Source: Mycolicibacterium bacteremicum
Lineage (GTDB): Bacteria > Actinomycetota > Actinomycetes > Mycobacteriales > Mycobacteriaceae
Direction: 5' to 3'
Length of the DNA: 64,000 bases
Assembly: GCF_943913955.1 (NCBI RefSeq)
Contig: NZ_CALUAE010000008.1
Span: forward strand, 37,107-101,106
Of the stretch, positions 7,799-16,204 are shown piece after piece; the stretch's first letter is position 1; the number at the start of each line of letters is the position of its first letter. Below the pieces are notes generated by a model that saw nothing but the letters and a program-made list of their open reading frames with translations, was not told the origin of the DNA and did not search any database. Made by a program: the position numbers and the translations under genes.

Positions 7799-9303
7799 TC
7801 AGCCGCGGCAGGGGCGCTGGTCTTGCGCGGACGACGCCGGCGGCGGCGCTTGGCCGGTGCGGTCTCGGCGCTCTCGGAATCGGTTGCGGACTCGTTCTCG
7901 GGAGCCGTTGCGGCGTCGTTCTTTTCGGGGTGGCCGGTGGACGGCTCACCGCCACGGGTGCGGCGACGGCTGCGGGTGCGGGCCGGCCGCTCGCTGCGCT
8001 CCGTGCGCTCGACACGCTCGCCCTCGGTGCGGGTCCTCGGCTTGCGCGGCGCCGCGATCGAGCCGGTCGCCTCGGCCGGGATGTTCAGCTCGCTGTACAG
8101 ATGTGGTGAGCTGGAATAGGTTTCGGCCGGCTCGGGGGTGTCCAGACCCAGCGCCTTGTCGATCATCGACCAGCGGGTCAGCTCGTCCCAGTCGACCAGG
8201 GTGACCGCGATACCGGTCTTACCGGCGCGGCCGGTGCGCCCGATGCGGTGCACGTAGGACTGCTCGTCCTCGGGGATCTGGTAGTTGATGACGTGGGTGA
8301 TGTCGTCGATGTCGATACCGCGGGCGGCGACGTCGGTGGCGACCAGCACGTCGACGTCACCGGTGCGGAATGCCTTGAGCGCCTTCTCGCGGGCGATCTG
8401 GCCGAGGTCTCCGTGCACGGCACCGACCTTGAAGCCGCGCTCGGCGAGCTCGTCGGCGACCTTCTGCGCGGTGCGCTTGGTGCGGGTGAAGATCATGGTC
8501 GCGCCGCGACCCTCGGCCTGCAGGATGCGGCTGACCATCTCCACCTTGTCCAGGGCGTGCGCCCGGTAGATGAACTGCTCGGTGGTGTCGTGGGTCTGCG
8601 AGGACTGCGCCGACTCGGCCCGGATGTGGGTCGGCTGGTTCATGAACGTGCGCGCCAGCGTGATGATCGGGCCCGGCATGGTCGCCGAGAACAGCATCGA
8701 CTGCCGGTCATCGGGGGTCAGGCGCAGGATCCGCTCGATATCGGGCAGGAAGCCCAGGTCCAGCATCTCGTCGGCCTCGTCGAGCACCAGCACCGAGAGG
8801 CTGCCCAGCTGCAGGTGTCCCTGCTGGGCCAGGTCGAGCAGTCGGCCCGGGGTGCCGACCACCACGTCGACACCCTTCTGCAGGGCCTCGATCTGTGGCT
8901 CGTACGGTCGGCCGCCGTAGATGGAGGTGACGGTGAACTTGCGGTCCTCGCGTCCCTCCACATTGTCGGCGCGCAGGTACTTCGCGGCCAGTTCCAGGTC
9001 GTTGTACACCTGCAGGCAGAGCTCACGGGTGGGCACCACGACCAGGGCGCGCGGCGTGCCGTTGAGGGGGCGGGACCCGTCGCTGGCGATCCGGTGCAGC
9101 AGGGGTACGCCGAAGGCCAGCGTCTTTCCCATACCGGTGCGGGCCTGGCCGATGAGGTCGTCGCCGGCCAGCGCGAGCGGCAGGGTCAGCTCCTGGATCG
9201 CAAAAGCGTGTTCCTTACCGGTCTCGGCCAGCGCGCGGACGATCTCGTCACGCACGCCCAGTTCGGCGAAGGATGTCTTGGGGGTATCGGTGGGTGCAGT
9301 CAT
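7795..9303 (-). CDS. rhlE: DEAD-box ATP-dependent RNA helicase RhlE
   Basis: 502-residue RNA helicase. Motifs in order: Q motif (AFAIQELTLPLAL), Walker A ARTGMGKT, PTRELCLQ, GG, TPGRLLD, DEAD in LDEADEMLDLGF, SAT, then domain 2 with FTRTK, TDVAARGIDI and HRIGRTGRAG. A C-terminal basic, arginine-rich tail (RSRRRTRGG and RRRRRRPRKT) is likely disordered and RNA-binding. It remodels structured RNA, with probable roles in ribosome assembly, cold response or the degradosome. ATG at MTAPTDTPK starts the conserved region; no ribosome site is visible upstream, and a 6-bp hairpin sits just 5' of it. Cotranscribed with the beta-propeller gene. Equivalent to Rv3211. Confidence 0.94.
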   Translation of the reverse strand: MTAPTDTPKTSFAELGVRDEIVRALAETGKEHAFAIQELTLPLALAGDDLIGQARTGMGKTLAFGVPLLHRIASDGSRPLNGTPRALVVVPTRELCLQVYNDLELAAKYLRADNVEGREDRKFTVTSIYGGRPYEPQIEALQKGVDVVVGTPGRLLDLAQQGHLQLGSLSVLVLDEADEMLDLGFLPDIERILRLTPDDRQSMLFSATMPGPIITLARTFMNQPTHIRAESAQSSQTHDTTEQFIYRAHALDKVEMVSRILQAEGRGATMIFTRTKRTAQKVADELAERGFKVGAVHGDLGQIAREKALKAFRTGDVDVLVATDVAARGIDIDDITHVINYQIPEDEQSYVHRIGRTGRAGKTGIAVTLVDWDELTRWSMIDKALGLDTPEPAETYSSSPHLYSELNIPAEATGSIAAPRKPRTRTEGERVERTERSERPARTRSRRRTRGGEPSTGHPEKNDAATAPENESATDSESAETAPAKRRRRRRPRKTSAPAAAE

Positions 9304-9607
9304 GTTCGTGGTCCGGCGGTTCTGGCCGCCGTCAGCCTTTCGCTTGTCAATCCTCGTCGCGTCCACGCGCGCACGACGATGACGAGTAAAAGGCGGATAT
9401 CCCCAGGTGGCGGGCGATACCGCTCCGTCGGGCCCAGCGTCAGTCACAGCGGGCCGAACCACGTGCACGCACATTTCTTGCGGTGACGATCGGTGACCGG
9501 GAATCCCCGGTGAAATCACCACCGCTTACCCATGGTAGCCGGTCACGGCGCTGGTTAGGGCATCGAGCAGGTTTCGTGGTGTCGCGCGGTGGGCATCTAG
9601 GCAGGTC
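9304..9607. other. 304-base divergent intergenic region (rhlE leader / monooxygenase promoter)
   Basis: No convincing ORF. A CGGCGG-TTCTGG-CCGCCG hairpin (9314-9331) lies 10 bases upstream of the rhlE start on its transcript and could occlude the ribosome-binding region. A TTGACA matching a -35 element for the rhlE direction occurs at 9345-9350, but I could not find a -10 at suitable spacing. A longer rhlE leader is therefore possible, as cold-responsive helicase genes often have. On the plus strand no clear promoter was found. Confidence 0.4.
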
Positions 9608-10840
9608 GTGAGCCCCCATGCCGTGATCTCGGGAGCCGGCATCGCCGGGCCCGCGCTGGCCCATCAACTCAACGCGCGCGGTTGGCGCACGACCGTCGTC
9701 GAGCGATTCCCGCAGCGCCGGGAGGAGGGGCAGAACGTCGACATCCGCGGCGCCGCCCGCGAGGTGGTCCGCCGGATGGGCATCGATGCCGAGGTCCGCG
9801 CCGCCGGGACCGGCGAGATCGGCACCCGGTTCGTGACGGCGCAGGGCCGACCCGCCGCGTCGTTCCCGGTCGGCGAGCCGGGCGGCACCGACGGCCCGAC
9901 CGCCGATCTGGAGATCCTGCGCGGCGAGCTGTCCCGCATCCTGGTCGAGCACACCGCCGCGGCCGAGTACCGCTTCGACAGCCAGATCGCCGATGTCAGC
10001 GATGACGGCGAGCGGGTGCGCACCACGCTGCACGACGGCACCGAGCTGGAATCCGATCTGCTGGTCATCGCCGAGGGACTGCATTCGCGCTCGCGCCGAT
10101 TCGTCACCGACGTCGCCGTCTCCGATCTCGGCATGTACTTCGCCTATGTGACCATCCCGCGCCGCGAGGATGACGACCGGTGGTGGAACTGGCAGCACGC
10201 CACCAAACGCCGGTCGGTGCATCTGCGGCCCGACAACCTGGGCACCACGCGCGCCATCCTGACCTTCATGTCCGACCTGCGCGGTTTCGAGGACCTGGAC
10301 CGCGACGGCCAGCTGACCATCCTGCGGCGCACCTTCGCCGACGTCGGCGGTGCCGCGGCGCGCATCCTCGACGAGATCGATGCCGGCGCCCCGATGTACT
10401 TCTCGGCGGTCGGCCAGGTCCAGTCGCCGGTATGGAGCCGGGGCCGGATCACCCTGTTGGGCGATACCGCGTTCTGCAACGCCACCTTCGGGGGCGCGGG
10501 CACCAGCCTGGCGCTCATCGGCGGCTACGTGCTGGCCGGTGAACTGGCCGGCACCCCGGACATTCCGGTGGCGCTGGCGGCCTACCGGCGCGCCATGCAG
10601 CCCTACATCGCCACCGCGCCGGAGGTCCGCGAATCGGTGTTGCGGCTGGCCAATCCGAGTTCGGCGCTGGGCATCCGGGCCCTGCACGCCCTGGCCGCGG
10701 TGTCGGCCGGGCCGGTGGGCCGGGCGGTCGGTGCGGTCGTGGGGGACCGGGTCAGCGGTATCGCCGGCGGTGCCGATCCGCTACCGGACTACCCGGCGGC
10801 GGTGAACTCTCCTGGCGTCGGCCACGCCGCCCGCGATTAA
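9608..10840 (+). CDS. FAD-dependent monooxygenase (PHBH/TetX-like)
   Basis: 410-residue class A flavoprotein monooxygenase. The N-terminal FAD motif is SGAGIAGPALAHQL (about residues 8-21), followed by VERFPQRREEGQNVDIRG; DLLVIAEGLHSRSRR is the DG-like motif; and ITLLGDTAFCNATFGGAGTSLAL is the GD motif that binds FAD ribose and seals the active site. It resembles the group containing TetX and aromatic hydroxylases, which hydroxylate a small aromatic or polycyclic substrate using NAD(P)H and O2; the substrate is not readable. GTG start with only a weak AGG upstream. It is followed after 9 bases by the ferritin-like gene on the same strand. Confidence 0.85.
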   Translation: MSPHAVISGAGIAGPALAHQLNARGWRTTVVERFPQRREEGQNVDIRGAAREVVRRMGIDAEVRAAGTGEIGTRFVTAQGRPAASFPVGEPGGTDGPTADLEILRGELSRILVEHTAAAEYRFDSQIADVSDDGERVRTTLHDGTELESDLLVIAEGLHSRSRRFVTDVAVSDLGMYFAYVTIPRREDDDRWWNWQHATKRRSVHLRPDNLGTTRAILTFMSDLRGFEDLDRDGQLTILRRTFADVGGAAARILDEIDAGAPMYFSAVGQVQSPVWSRGRITLLGDTAFCNATFGGAGTSLALIGGYVLAGELAGTPDIPVALAAYRRAMQPYIATAPEVRESVLRLANPSSALGIRALHALAAVSAGPVGRAVGAVVGDRVSGIAGGADPLPDYPAAVNSPGVGHAARD

Positions 10841-10849
10841 GGTTGGGCC

Positions 10850-11539
10850 ATGACCTCGACGCCGCCCGATGCCGCCGCAGCCAGCGTTTCTCGCGTCCCG
10901 GCGGATCATCCGGGCATCACCGAGTTGTTCGCTCTGCTCGCCTACGGCGAGGTGGCGGCGTTCTACCGGCTGACCGAGGAGGCGCGGATGGCGCCGAACC
11001 TGGCCGGCCGGATCAACATGGCCAGCATGGCCGCCGCCGAGATGCGGCACTACGAGCTGCTGCACGAGGCCCTGTCGGCCCGCGGCGTGGACACCGTCCC
11101 GGCGATGACGAAGTACGCCCCGGCCCTGGAGAACTATCACCGGCTGACCACCCCCAGCACCTGGCTGGAGGCCCTGGTCAAGACCTACATCGGTGACGCG
11201 TTGGCCGCCGACTTCTACCTGCAGATCTCCGATGCCCTGCCGCCGGAGGCCGCCGGTGTGGTGCGCTCGGTGCTCTCGGAGACCGGTCACTCGCAGTTCG
11301 TGGTGGCCGAGGTCCGCGCCGCCGTGACGGCCAGCGATCGGCAGCGCCACCGGTTGGCGCTGTGGTCGCGGCGCCTGCTCGGTGAGGCCATCACCCAGGC
11401 CCAGTTCGTGCTCGCCGACCGCGACGAGCTCGTCGATCTGGTGGTCAGCAGCAGCGAGGGGCTGGCCCAGCTCTCGGAGTTCTTCGACAAGCTGCAGCAG
11501 ACCCATTCCAGCCGGATGCAGGAGCTGGGCCTGGCCTGA
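10850..11539 (+). CDS. ferritin-like fold protein (MiaE-like, Rv3210c family)
   Basis: 229-residue all-helical protein. Diiron-type ligands are suggested by AYGEVAAFYRLTEEAR (Glu in the first helix), MAAAEMRHYELLHEAL (ExxH) and SETGHSQFVVAEVRAAV, where the expected E-x2-H pattern continues. It matches the actinobacterial MiaE-like ferritin-fold group (Rv3210c). Members are annotated as tRNA-modifying hydroxylases by fold, but true MiaE function is unproven here. ATG is spaced 9 bases after the monooxygenase stop. It converges on the MmpS-like gene, leaving only 3 bases between stops. Confidence 0.78.
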   Translation: MTSTPPDAAAASVSRVPADHPGITELFALLAYGEVAAFYRLTEEARMAPNLAGRINMASMAAAEMRHYELLHEALSARGVDTVPAMTKYAPALENYHRLTTPSTWLEALVKTYIGDALAADFYLQISDALPPEAAGVVRSVLSETGHSQFVVAEVRAAVTASDRQRHRLALWSRRLLGEAITQAQFVLADRDELVDLVVSSSEGLAQLSEFFDKLQQTHSSRMQELGLA

Positions 11540-11542
11540 CGG

Positions 11543-12367
11543 CTACCGCGTGCAGGTCGCGATCATCGAGTCGTTGGCCTGCACCGCGAGTGCGGTCCCG
11601 TTGCCGTCCAGGATGGCGCAGTTGAGCTGGCCGGCCACGCTGGTCGCGGTCACCGAGGACAGCGTGACGCCGGGATTGAGCGTCACCGACTTCACCCACG
11701 GCAGCGCGACGTTCACGTCGGTCTGCAGGGCGCCCTGGGCGTCGGTGTAGATGATGGTCACCAGGTCGATCAGCTGCCGGTTGCCGGTCACCTGATAGGT
11801 GACGGTGCGCGCGGCGGCGGCCGGGTCGACGGCGGCCGGCGGGGCCGGCGGGGCGACCGGAGCGGGTGCGGCCACGGGGGGCGCGGGCTGCGGGGCGACG
11901 GTCGCCGACGGGTTCGGGGTGACGGTGGTGACCCGCTCCGGTGCCATGTCGGCGCCGGGCAGATCGGCGGCCGGCGCGGGTGGTGCCGCGGGGGTGGTCG
12001 TGACGGCGTCGTCGGTGGGTGCGGCCGATGTGGTGGCTGCGGTCACGGTGCCGGAGTCACCGCCGCCGAGGATCACGCCGGTGCAGACCACCGCGATCAT
12101 CAGGATGGCCCCGGCGACGCCGGCCACCCAGATCCACCGGCGGTCCAGGGTCTCGTGATAGTCGGCCGGGTACTCGTAGTCGGCGGAGTAGTCGGCATCG
12201 GCGTCGTAGGCCGGGTCGTGATCGTCGTAGCGGCTGTGGCGATCGGTGGGGAGGTCCGAGCCGAACCGTGACCCGTAATCGGTCGGGTAGTCGGTGCCGT
12301 AGGTGGCGTCGTAGTCCGACCGGAAGCCGTCACGGGTGGTCGAATATGGTGAATATTGCCTGCTCAT
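11543..12367 (-). CDS. membrane-anchored MmpS-like protein (Rv3209-like)
   Basis: 274-residue protein in three parts. A tyrosine- and aspartate-rich cytoplasmic N-terminus (repeats like DYDATYGTDYPTDYGS) comes first, then one membrane helix (WIWVAGVAGAILMIAVVCTGVIL), then a Pro/Ala/Thr-rich linker, and finally an extracytoplasmic domain of about 85 residues (TVTYQVTGNRQLIDLVTIIY through SMIATCTR). That domain resembles the MmpS beta-fold of MmpL partners, with two Cys likely paired. No mmpL gene is nearby. ATG is used; a GTG immediately before it is equally possible, with GGGA 8 bases upstream. Role in the cell envelope is inferred. Confidence 0.75.
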   Translation of the reverse strand: MSRQYSPYSTTRDGFRSDYDATYGTDYPTDYGSRFGSDLPTDRHSRYDDHDPAYDADADYSADYEYPADYHETLDRRWIWVAGVAGAILMIAVVCTGVILGGGDSGTVTAATTSAAPTDDAVTTTPAAPPAPAADLPGADMAPERVTTVTPNPSATVAPQPAPPVAAPAPVAPPAPPAAVDPAAAARTVTYQVTGNRQLIDLVTIIYTDAQGALQTDVNVALPWVKSVTLNPGVTLSSVTATSVAGQLNCAILDGNGTALAVQANDSMIATCTR

Positions 12368-12590
12368 CACGTAATTCCCAGATCGTTTCGGTGCTTACCC
12401 GGCCGATGTTAGTGGTGCAAAAGTTACAGATGATGTTGGCGCGCTCTCGGTCCGATAACGGTCCGGCCTCGGTCTGGTCGCCGCGGATTCGCTGACGGCG
12501 CAACGATCACGGGCCGCCTCGGTGCCATCCCCGCGGCAGTGTCCACTAGCCTGAACGCACGCATTGCCAACAACCGAAGGGGTCGCCAGC

Positions 12591-12839
12591 GTGGACATCA
12601 AGATCGGGGTCGCCGACAGCCCGCGAGAGCTGATCATCAGCAGCGCGCAGACGCCTGAAGAGGCGGAGAAGGCGATCGTCGACGCGTTGTCGGACACCTC
12701 GTCCGTGCTGTCGCTGACCGATGAGAAGGGTCGCCGCTACCTGGTGCAGGCCGCCAAGATCACCTATGTCGAGATCGGCCCCACCGACGGACGCAAGGTC
12801 GGCTTCGGCACCGTCGGCGCCGAGGCACTCAAGAGCTGA
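12591..12839 (+). CDS. DUF3107 family small protein (Rv3208A-like)
   Basis: 82-residue conserved actinobacterial protein of unknown function: VDIKIGVADSPRELIISSAQ at the start, TPEEAEKAIVDAL in the middle and GRKVGFGTVGAEALKS at the end. The composition suggests a compact alpha/beta fold. The GTG start is preceded by AAGGGG at good spacing; an upstream in-frame start would add nine residues outside the conserved region. A TAGCCT element about 40 bases upstream could be its -10. It converges with the TetR gene. Confidence 0.85.
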   Translation: MDIKIGVADSPRELIISSAQTPEEAEKAIVDALSDTSSVLSLTDEKGRRYLVQAAKITYVEIGPTDGRKVGFGTVGAEALKS

Positions 12840-12844
12840 GGACG

Positions 12845-13501
12845 TCAGGAACGGGTGAGCGGCACGTGTGACAGTCCGCCCCAGGCGAACTGCACCGTGC
12901 CCTCGACCGCCGCGTCCTTCGAGATGGGGCGGTCGTTGTCCAGCCAGTAGCGCGCGCAGTCGACGCTGGTGGACACCAGGCCCACGGCGATCATCCGGGC
13001 GCGGTGGGCCTCCAGGCCGGAATCCCGGCTGATGAGGTCGAACACCGCGTCGGTACACGACTCGGTGGCCACCTTCACCTGCGCGGCGACCTGTGGCTCG
13101 GTGACGTAGTCGTTTTCGAAGATCAGTCGGTAGCCCTGGCTGTCGTGCTCGACGAACTCGAAGAACGCCTGCACCGCGGCACGCAGTCGCTGCCGGTTGT
13201 CGGTGGTGGTCCGCAGGGCCTGCCGCACACCGGAGACCAGGTTGTCCACGTGCCGCTGCAGAACGGCCAGATACAGCTCAAGCTTCGATGAGAAGTGTTG
13301 GTACAGAACCGGTTTGCTGACACCGGCCCGGTCGGCGATCTCGTCCATGCCGGCCGCGTGATAGCCGCGGTCGACGAAGACCTCACTGGCGGCGATGAGC
13401 AATTGGCCGCGGCGCTCATCGCGGGGCAGCCGGTTACCGCGCCGATTGCCGGGGCCCGCCTTGGCGCCCCGCGCTCCGGCGGCGTTGGCGAGATCGCTCA
13501 T
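12845..13501 (-). CDS. TetR/AcrR family transcriptional regulator (Rv3208-like)
   Basis: 218-residue TetR regulator. The DNA-binding helix-turn-helix is EVFVDRGYHAAGMDEIADRAGVSKPVLYQHF, at about residues 42-72, preceded by a basic, Ala/Gly-rich tail (RGAKAGPGNRRGNRLPRDER). The C-terminal ligand domain ends PLTRS. It equals Rv3208, which is conserved across mycobacteria; ligand and targets are not evident from sequence. ATG at MSDLANAAG has GAGG 6 bases upstream. A CTAC-CGCAC-GTAG dyad in the 183-base divergent gap before the DUF3152 gene (about 13596-13608) is a possible binding site. Confidence 0.88.
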   Translation of the reverse strand: MSDLANAAGARGAKAGPGNRRGNRLPRDERRGQLLIAASEVFVDRGYHAAGMDEIADRAGVSKPVLYQHFSSKLELYLAVLQRHVDNLVSGVRQALRTTTDNRQRLRAAVQAFFEFVEHDSQGYRLIFENDYVTEPQVAAQVKVATESCTDAVFDLISRDSGLEAHRARMIAVGLVSTSVDCARYWLDNDRPISKDAAVEGTVQFAWGGLSHVPLTRS

Positions 13502-13684
13502 GACGTCCTCAATTTCAATCTGTACTGCCTGTGCTGCGTGGGTCATGCCGGCGTTTTCGTAGGCAGCCTTCACCCGCTGATCGCCACGACATTACTACCG
13601 CACGTAGGTCGAGGCGTTGCCGTGGTGCTCGTGTCGGTGGCGCGCCGGGATGGGATGCGTCCCGGGTTGTGCCATTCTGGTGCG

Positions 13685-14890
13685 GTGACCTATGACCCGG
13701 GGCGCCGCGGGGGCAACCGTGGCTCGAGCGGGCTGGGGGCACCTCCCGGCGGGGGAGAACGAGACGACGTCGGGAATCTGCGCACCGGCGTACCGCGCGG
13801 GGACCGCTCCCAGCGTCGCCGGCCCACCCATGTGAACCAGGGCCAGCCGCGCCGCGAGCCCACCGAGAACGCCGCGCAGCGCACCGACCCCGGCAACGTG
13901 CCCGCCCCGCGCGACCAGTGGCGCGAGCCGCTGCGCGCCCAGCGTGACCCGCTCGCCGAGGATCTCGGCCGCGCCCGGTCCAACCGCGACGAACACGCCC
14001 AGTTCCGCAAGCAGAGCTGGCTGGGCCGGTTCATCTCGACCTACGGCTGGCGGGCCTATGCGCTACCGATCCTGGCGATCGTGACGGTCGTGGTGATCTA
14101 TCAGACGATCACCGGCCCGCCGGCGCCCAGCCCGGTCAACGCCGAGGGCCCGGTGCAGGCGCCCGTCGAATCGCCGAGCACCGAGATCGTCGGCGCACCG
14201 CCCAAGGGCCTCACCGAATACGACGCGAACCTGCCCACCGGCATCCTGCCCGGCGGCGGCCCGTTCACCGAGGCCGGCGCCAAGACCTGGCATATCGTGC
14301 CGGGCACCACGCCCAAGGTGGGTCAGGGTGCCGAGCGCACCTTCACTTACACCGTCGAGGTGGAGGACGGGCTGGACACCGCCACGTTCGGCGGTGACGA
14401 GGGTTTCGCCCGGATGGTCAGCGAGACGCTGGCCAATCCGAAGAGCTGGACACACAACCCGCAGTTCGCCTTCCTGCGTGTCGACAACGACAGCGAGGGC
14501 CCGCCGGACTTCCGGGTGTCGCTGACCTCCCCGCTGACCATCCGCGAGGGGTGCGGGTACGACATCCCGCTCGAGGCGTCCTGCTACAACCCGGCCTATC
14601 TGGGTGATCAGGCCCGGGTGTTCATCAACGAAGCCCGCTGGGTGCGCGGTGCGACATCGTTCCAGGGCGATATCGGCTCCTACCGTCAGTACGTGATCAA
14701 TCACGAGGTCGGCCACGCCATCGGCTACCGACAGCACGAGCCGTGCCCGGAGAACGGGGCGCTGGCGCCGATCATGATGCAGCAGACCTTCTCGACCGCC
14801 AACAACGACGGCGCCCGGTTCGACGCCGGATCCGTCCCGGCCAACGGGTTGACCTGCCGGTTCAACCCCTGGCCGTATCCGATCGCCTGA
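13685..14890 (+). CDS. DUF3152 membrane-anchored putative metalloprotease (Rv3207c-like)
   Basis: 401 residues. A long, basic, disordered cytoplasmic tail (about 120 residues) precedes one membrane helix, YALPILAIVTVVVIYQTI. The extracytoplasmic domain contains the zinc motif NHEVGHAIGYRQHEPCP (HExGH plus a downstream His), typical of gluzincin/metzincin-like peptidases. Preceding segments FTYTVEVEDG and FRVSLTSPLTIREGCGYD have conserved Cys that may pair. Its substrate is unknown. GTG start chosen at VTYDPGRRG; an in-frame open stretch upstream lacks recognisable coding. Cotranscription with moeZ is possible (101-base gap). Confidence 0.83.
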   Translation: MTYDPGRRGGNRGSSGLGAPPGGGERDDVGNLRTGVPRGDRSQRRRPTHVNQGQPRREPTENAAQRTDPGNVPAPRDQWREPLRAQRDPLAEDLGRARSNRDEHAQFRKQSWLGRFISTYGWRAYALPILAIVTVVVIYQTITGPPAPSPVNAEGPVQAPVESPSTEIVGAPPKGLTEYDANLPTGILPGGGPFTEAGAKTWHIVPGTTPKVGQGAERTFTYTVEVEDGLDTATFGGDEGFARMVSETLANPKSWTHNPQFAFLRVDNDSEGPPDFRVSLTSPLTIREGCGYDIPLEASCYNPAYLGDQARVFINEARWVRGATSFQGDIGSYRQYVINHEVGHAIGYRQHEPCPENGALAPIMMQQTFSTANNDGARFDAGSVPANGLTCRFNPWPYPIA

Positions 14891-14941
14891 CCCGGCCCGC
14901 CCCGGGAACGGATCACCCGGTTTTGCTGTTGGATACCTGTG

Positions 14942-14962
14942 CCTGGTCTGATTGAGATCAGG
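14942..14962. promoter_or_regulatory. 21-bp dyad upstream of moeZ
   Basis: CCTGGTCTGATTGAGATCAGG: eight of ten base pairs are symmetrical (CCTG-x-TCT ... AGA-x-CAGG). It lies 29 bases before the moeZ start and just upstream of the AGGAG ribosome site. A repressor operator or weak terminator/attenuator are both possible. Confidence 0.4.
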
Positions 14963-14991
14963 AATTCGTTCGTCGATTCGAGGAGTGCACG

Positions 14992-16167
14992 GTGACGTCA
15001 CTGCCGCCGCTGGTGGAGCCGGCTGCTGAACTGACCCGCGAGGAAGTCGCTCGCTACAGCAGGCATCTGATCATCCCCGACATGGGTGTCGATGGTCAGA
15101 AGCGGCTGAAGAACGCGCGCGTCCTGGTCATCGGGGCGGGCGGACTCGGCTCGCCGACGCTGCTGTATCTGGCCGCCGCCGGCGTGGGCACCATCGGCAT
15201 CGTCGAGTTCGACGTCGTCGACGAGTCCAACCTGCAGCGCCAGATCATCCACGGCCAGTCCGATATCGGCCGGTCCAAGGCGCAGAGCGCGCGCGACTCG
15301 GTGCTCGAGGTCAACCCGTTGGTCAACGTTGTCCTGCACGAGCTGCGCCTGGAGCCCGACAACGCCGTCGACCTGTTCGCCCAGTACGACCTGATCCTGG
15401 ACGGCACCGACAACTTCGCCACCCGCTATTTGGTCAACGATGCCGCCGTACTGGCCGGCAAGCCCTACGTGTGGGGTTCGATCTACCGGTTCGAGGGCCA
15501 GGTGTCGGTGTTCTGGGAGGACGCCCCCGACGGTCTGGGCCTGAACTACCGCGACCTCTACCCCGAGCCGCCGCCACCGGGAATGGTGCCCTCCTGCGCC
15601 GAAGGCGGGGTGCTCGGCATCCTGTGCGCCTCGATCGCATCGGTGATGGGCACCGAGGCCATCAAGCTGCTCACCGGTATCGGCGACCCGCTGCTGGGCC
15701 GGCTGATGGTCTACGACGCGCTGGACATGACCTACCGCACCATCAAGATCCGCAAGGACCCGGCGACCCCGAAGATCACCGAACTCATCGACTACGAGGC
15801 CTTCTGCGGTGTGGTCTCGGATGAGGCCGCCGCCGCGTCGGCCGGTTCGACGGTGACGCCCAAGGAACTGCGCGAGCTGCTCGATTCGGGCAAGCCGGTG
15901 GCGCTCATCGACGTCCGCGAACCCGTCGAGTGGGAGATCAACCACATCGACGGCGCGACGCTGATCCCGAAGTCGGTCATCGAACTGGGCGAGGGGCTGG
16001 CGACCGTCCCGCAGGACAAGACCGCGGTGCTCTACTGCAAGACCGGTATCCGGTCGGCCGAGATGCTGGCGGTGCTGAAGAAGGCCGGCTTCTCCGACGC
16101 GCTGCACCTGCAGGGCGGCATCGTGGCATGGGCGAAGCAACTCGAACCCGACATGGTCATGTACTGA
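14992..16167 (+). CDS. moeZ: MoeZ: E1-like adenylyltransferase/rhodanese sulfurtransferase
   Basis: 391-residue fusion. The N-terminal E1/ThiF-like domain has the ATP motif GAGGLGSPTLLYLAAAGVG (about residues 49-67), NLQRQIIHG and DGTDNFATRYLVND. The C-terminal rhodanese domain (about 290-391) has the active-site loop YCKTGIRSAE with its persulfide cysteine. The protein adenylates the C-terminal glycine of small ubiquitin-like sulfur carriers and transfers sulfur to form thiocarboxylates. In M. tuberculosis MoeZ (Rv3206c) serves CysO-dependent cysteine synthesis and molybdopterin synthesis. GTG start with AGGAG 6 bases upstream. A TIGR02569-like gene follows. Confidence 0.95.
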   Translation: MTSLPPLVEPAAELTREEVARYSRHLIIPDMGVDGQKRLKNARVLVIGAGGLGSPTLLYLAAAGVGTIGIVEFDVVDESNLQRQIIHGQSDIGRSKAQSARDSVLEVNPLVNVVLHELRLEPDNAVDLFAQYDLILDGTDNFATRYLVNDAAVLAGKPYVWGSIYRFEGQVSVFWEDAPDGLGLNYRDLYPEPPPPGMVPSCAEGGVLGILCASIASVMGTEAIKLLTGIGDPLLGRLMVYDALDMTYRTIKIRKDPATPKITELIDYEAFCGVVSDEAAAASAGSTVTPKELRELLDSGKPVALIDVREPVEWEINHIDGATLIPKSVIELGEGLATVPQDKTAVLYCKTGIRSAEMLAVLKKAGFSDALHLQGGIVAWAKQLEPDMVMY

Positions 16168-16204
16168 CCGCGTGTCGAGCCTGGCACCGCTTAGGCTGAC
16201 GTGC

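Noticed and set aside
9322..9350. TTGACA at 9345-9350 as the rhlE promoter
   Set aside because: No -10 element at a workable distance. Reported only as a note in the intergenic entry.
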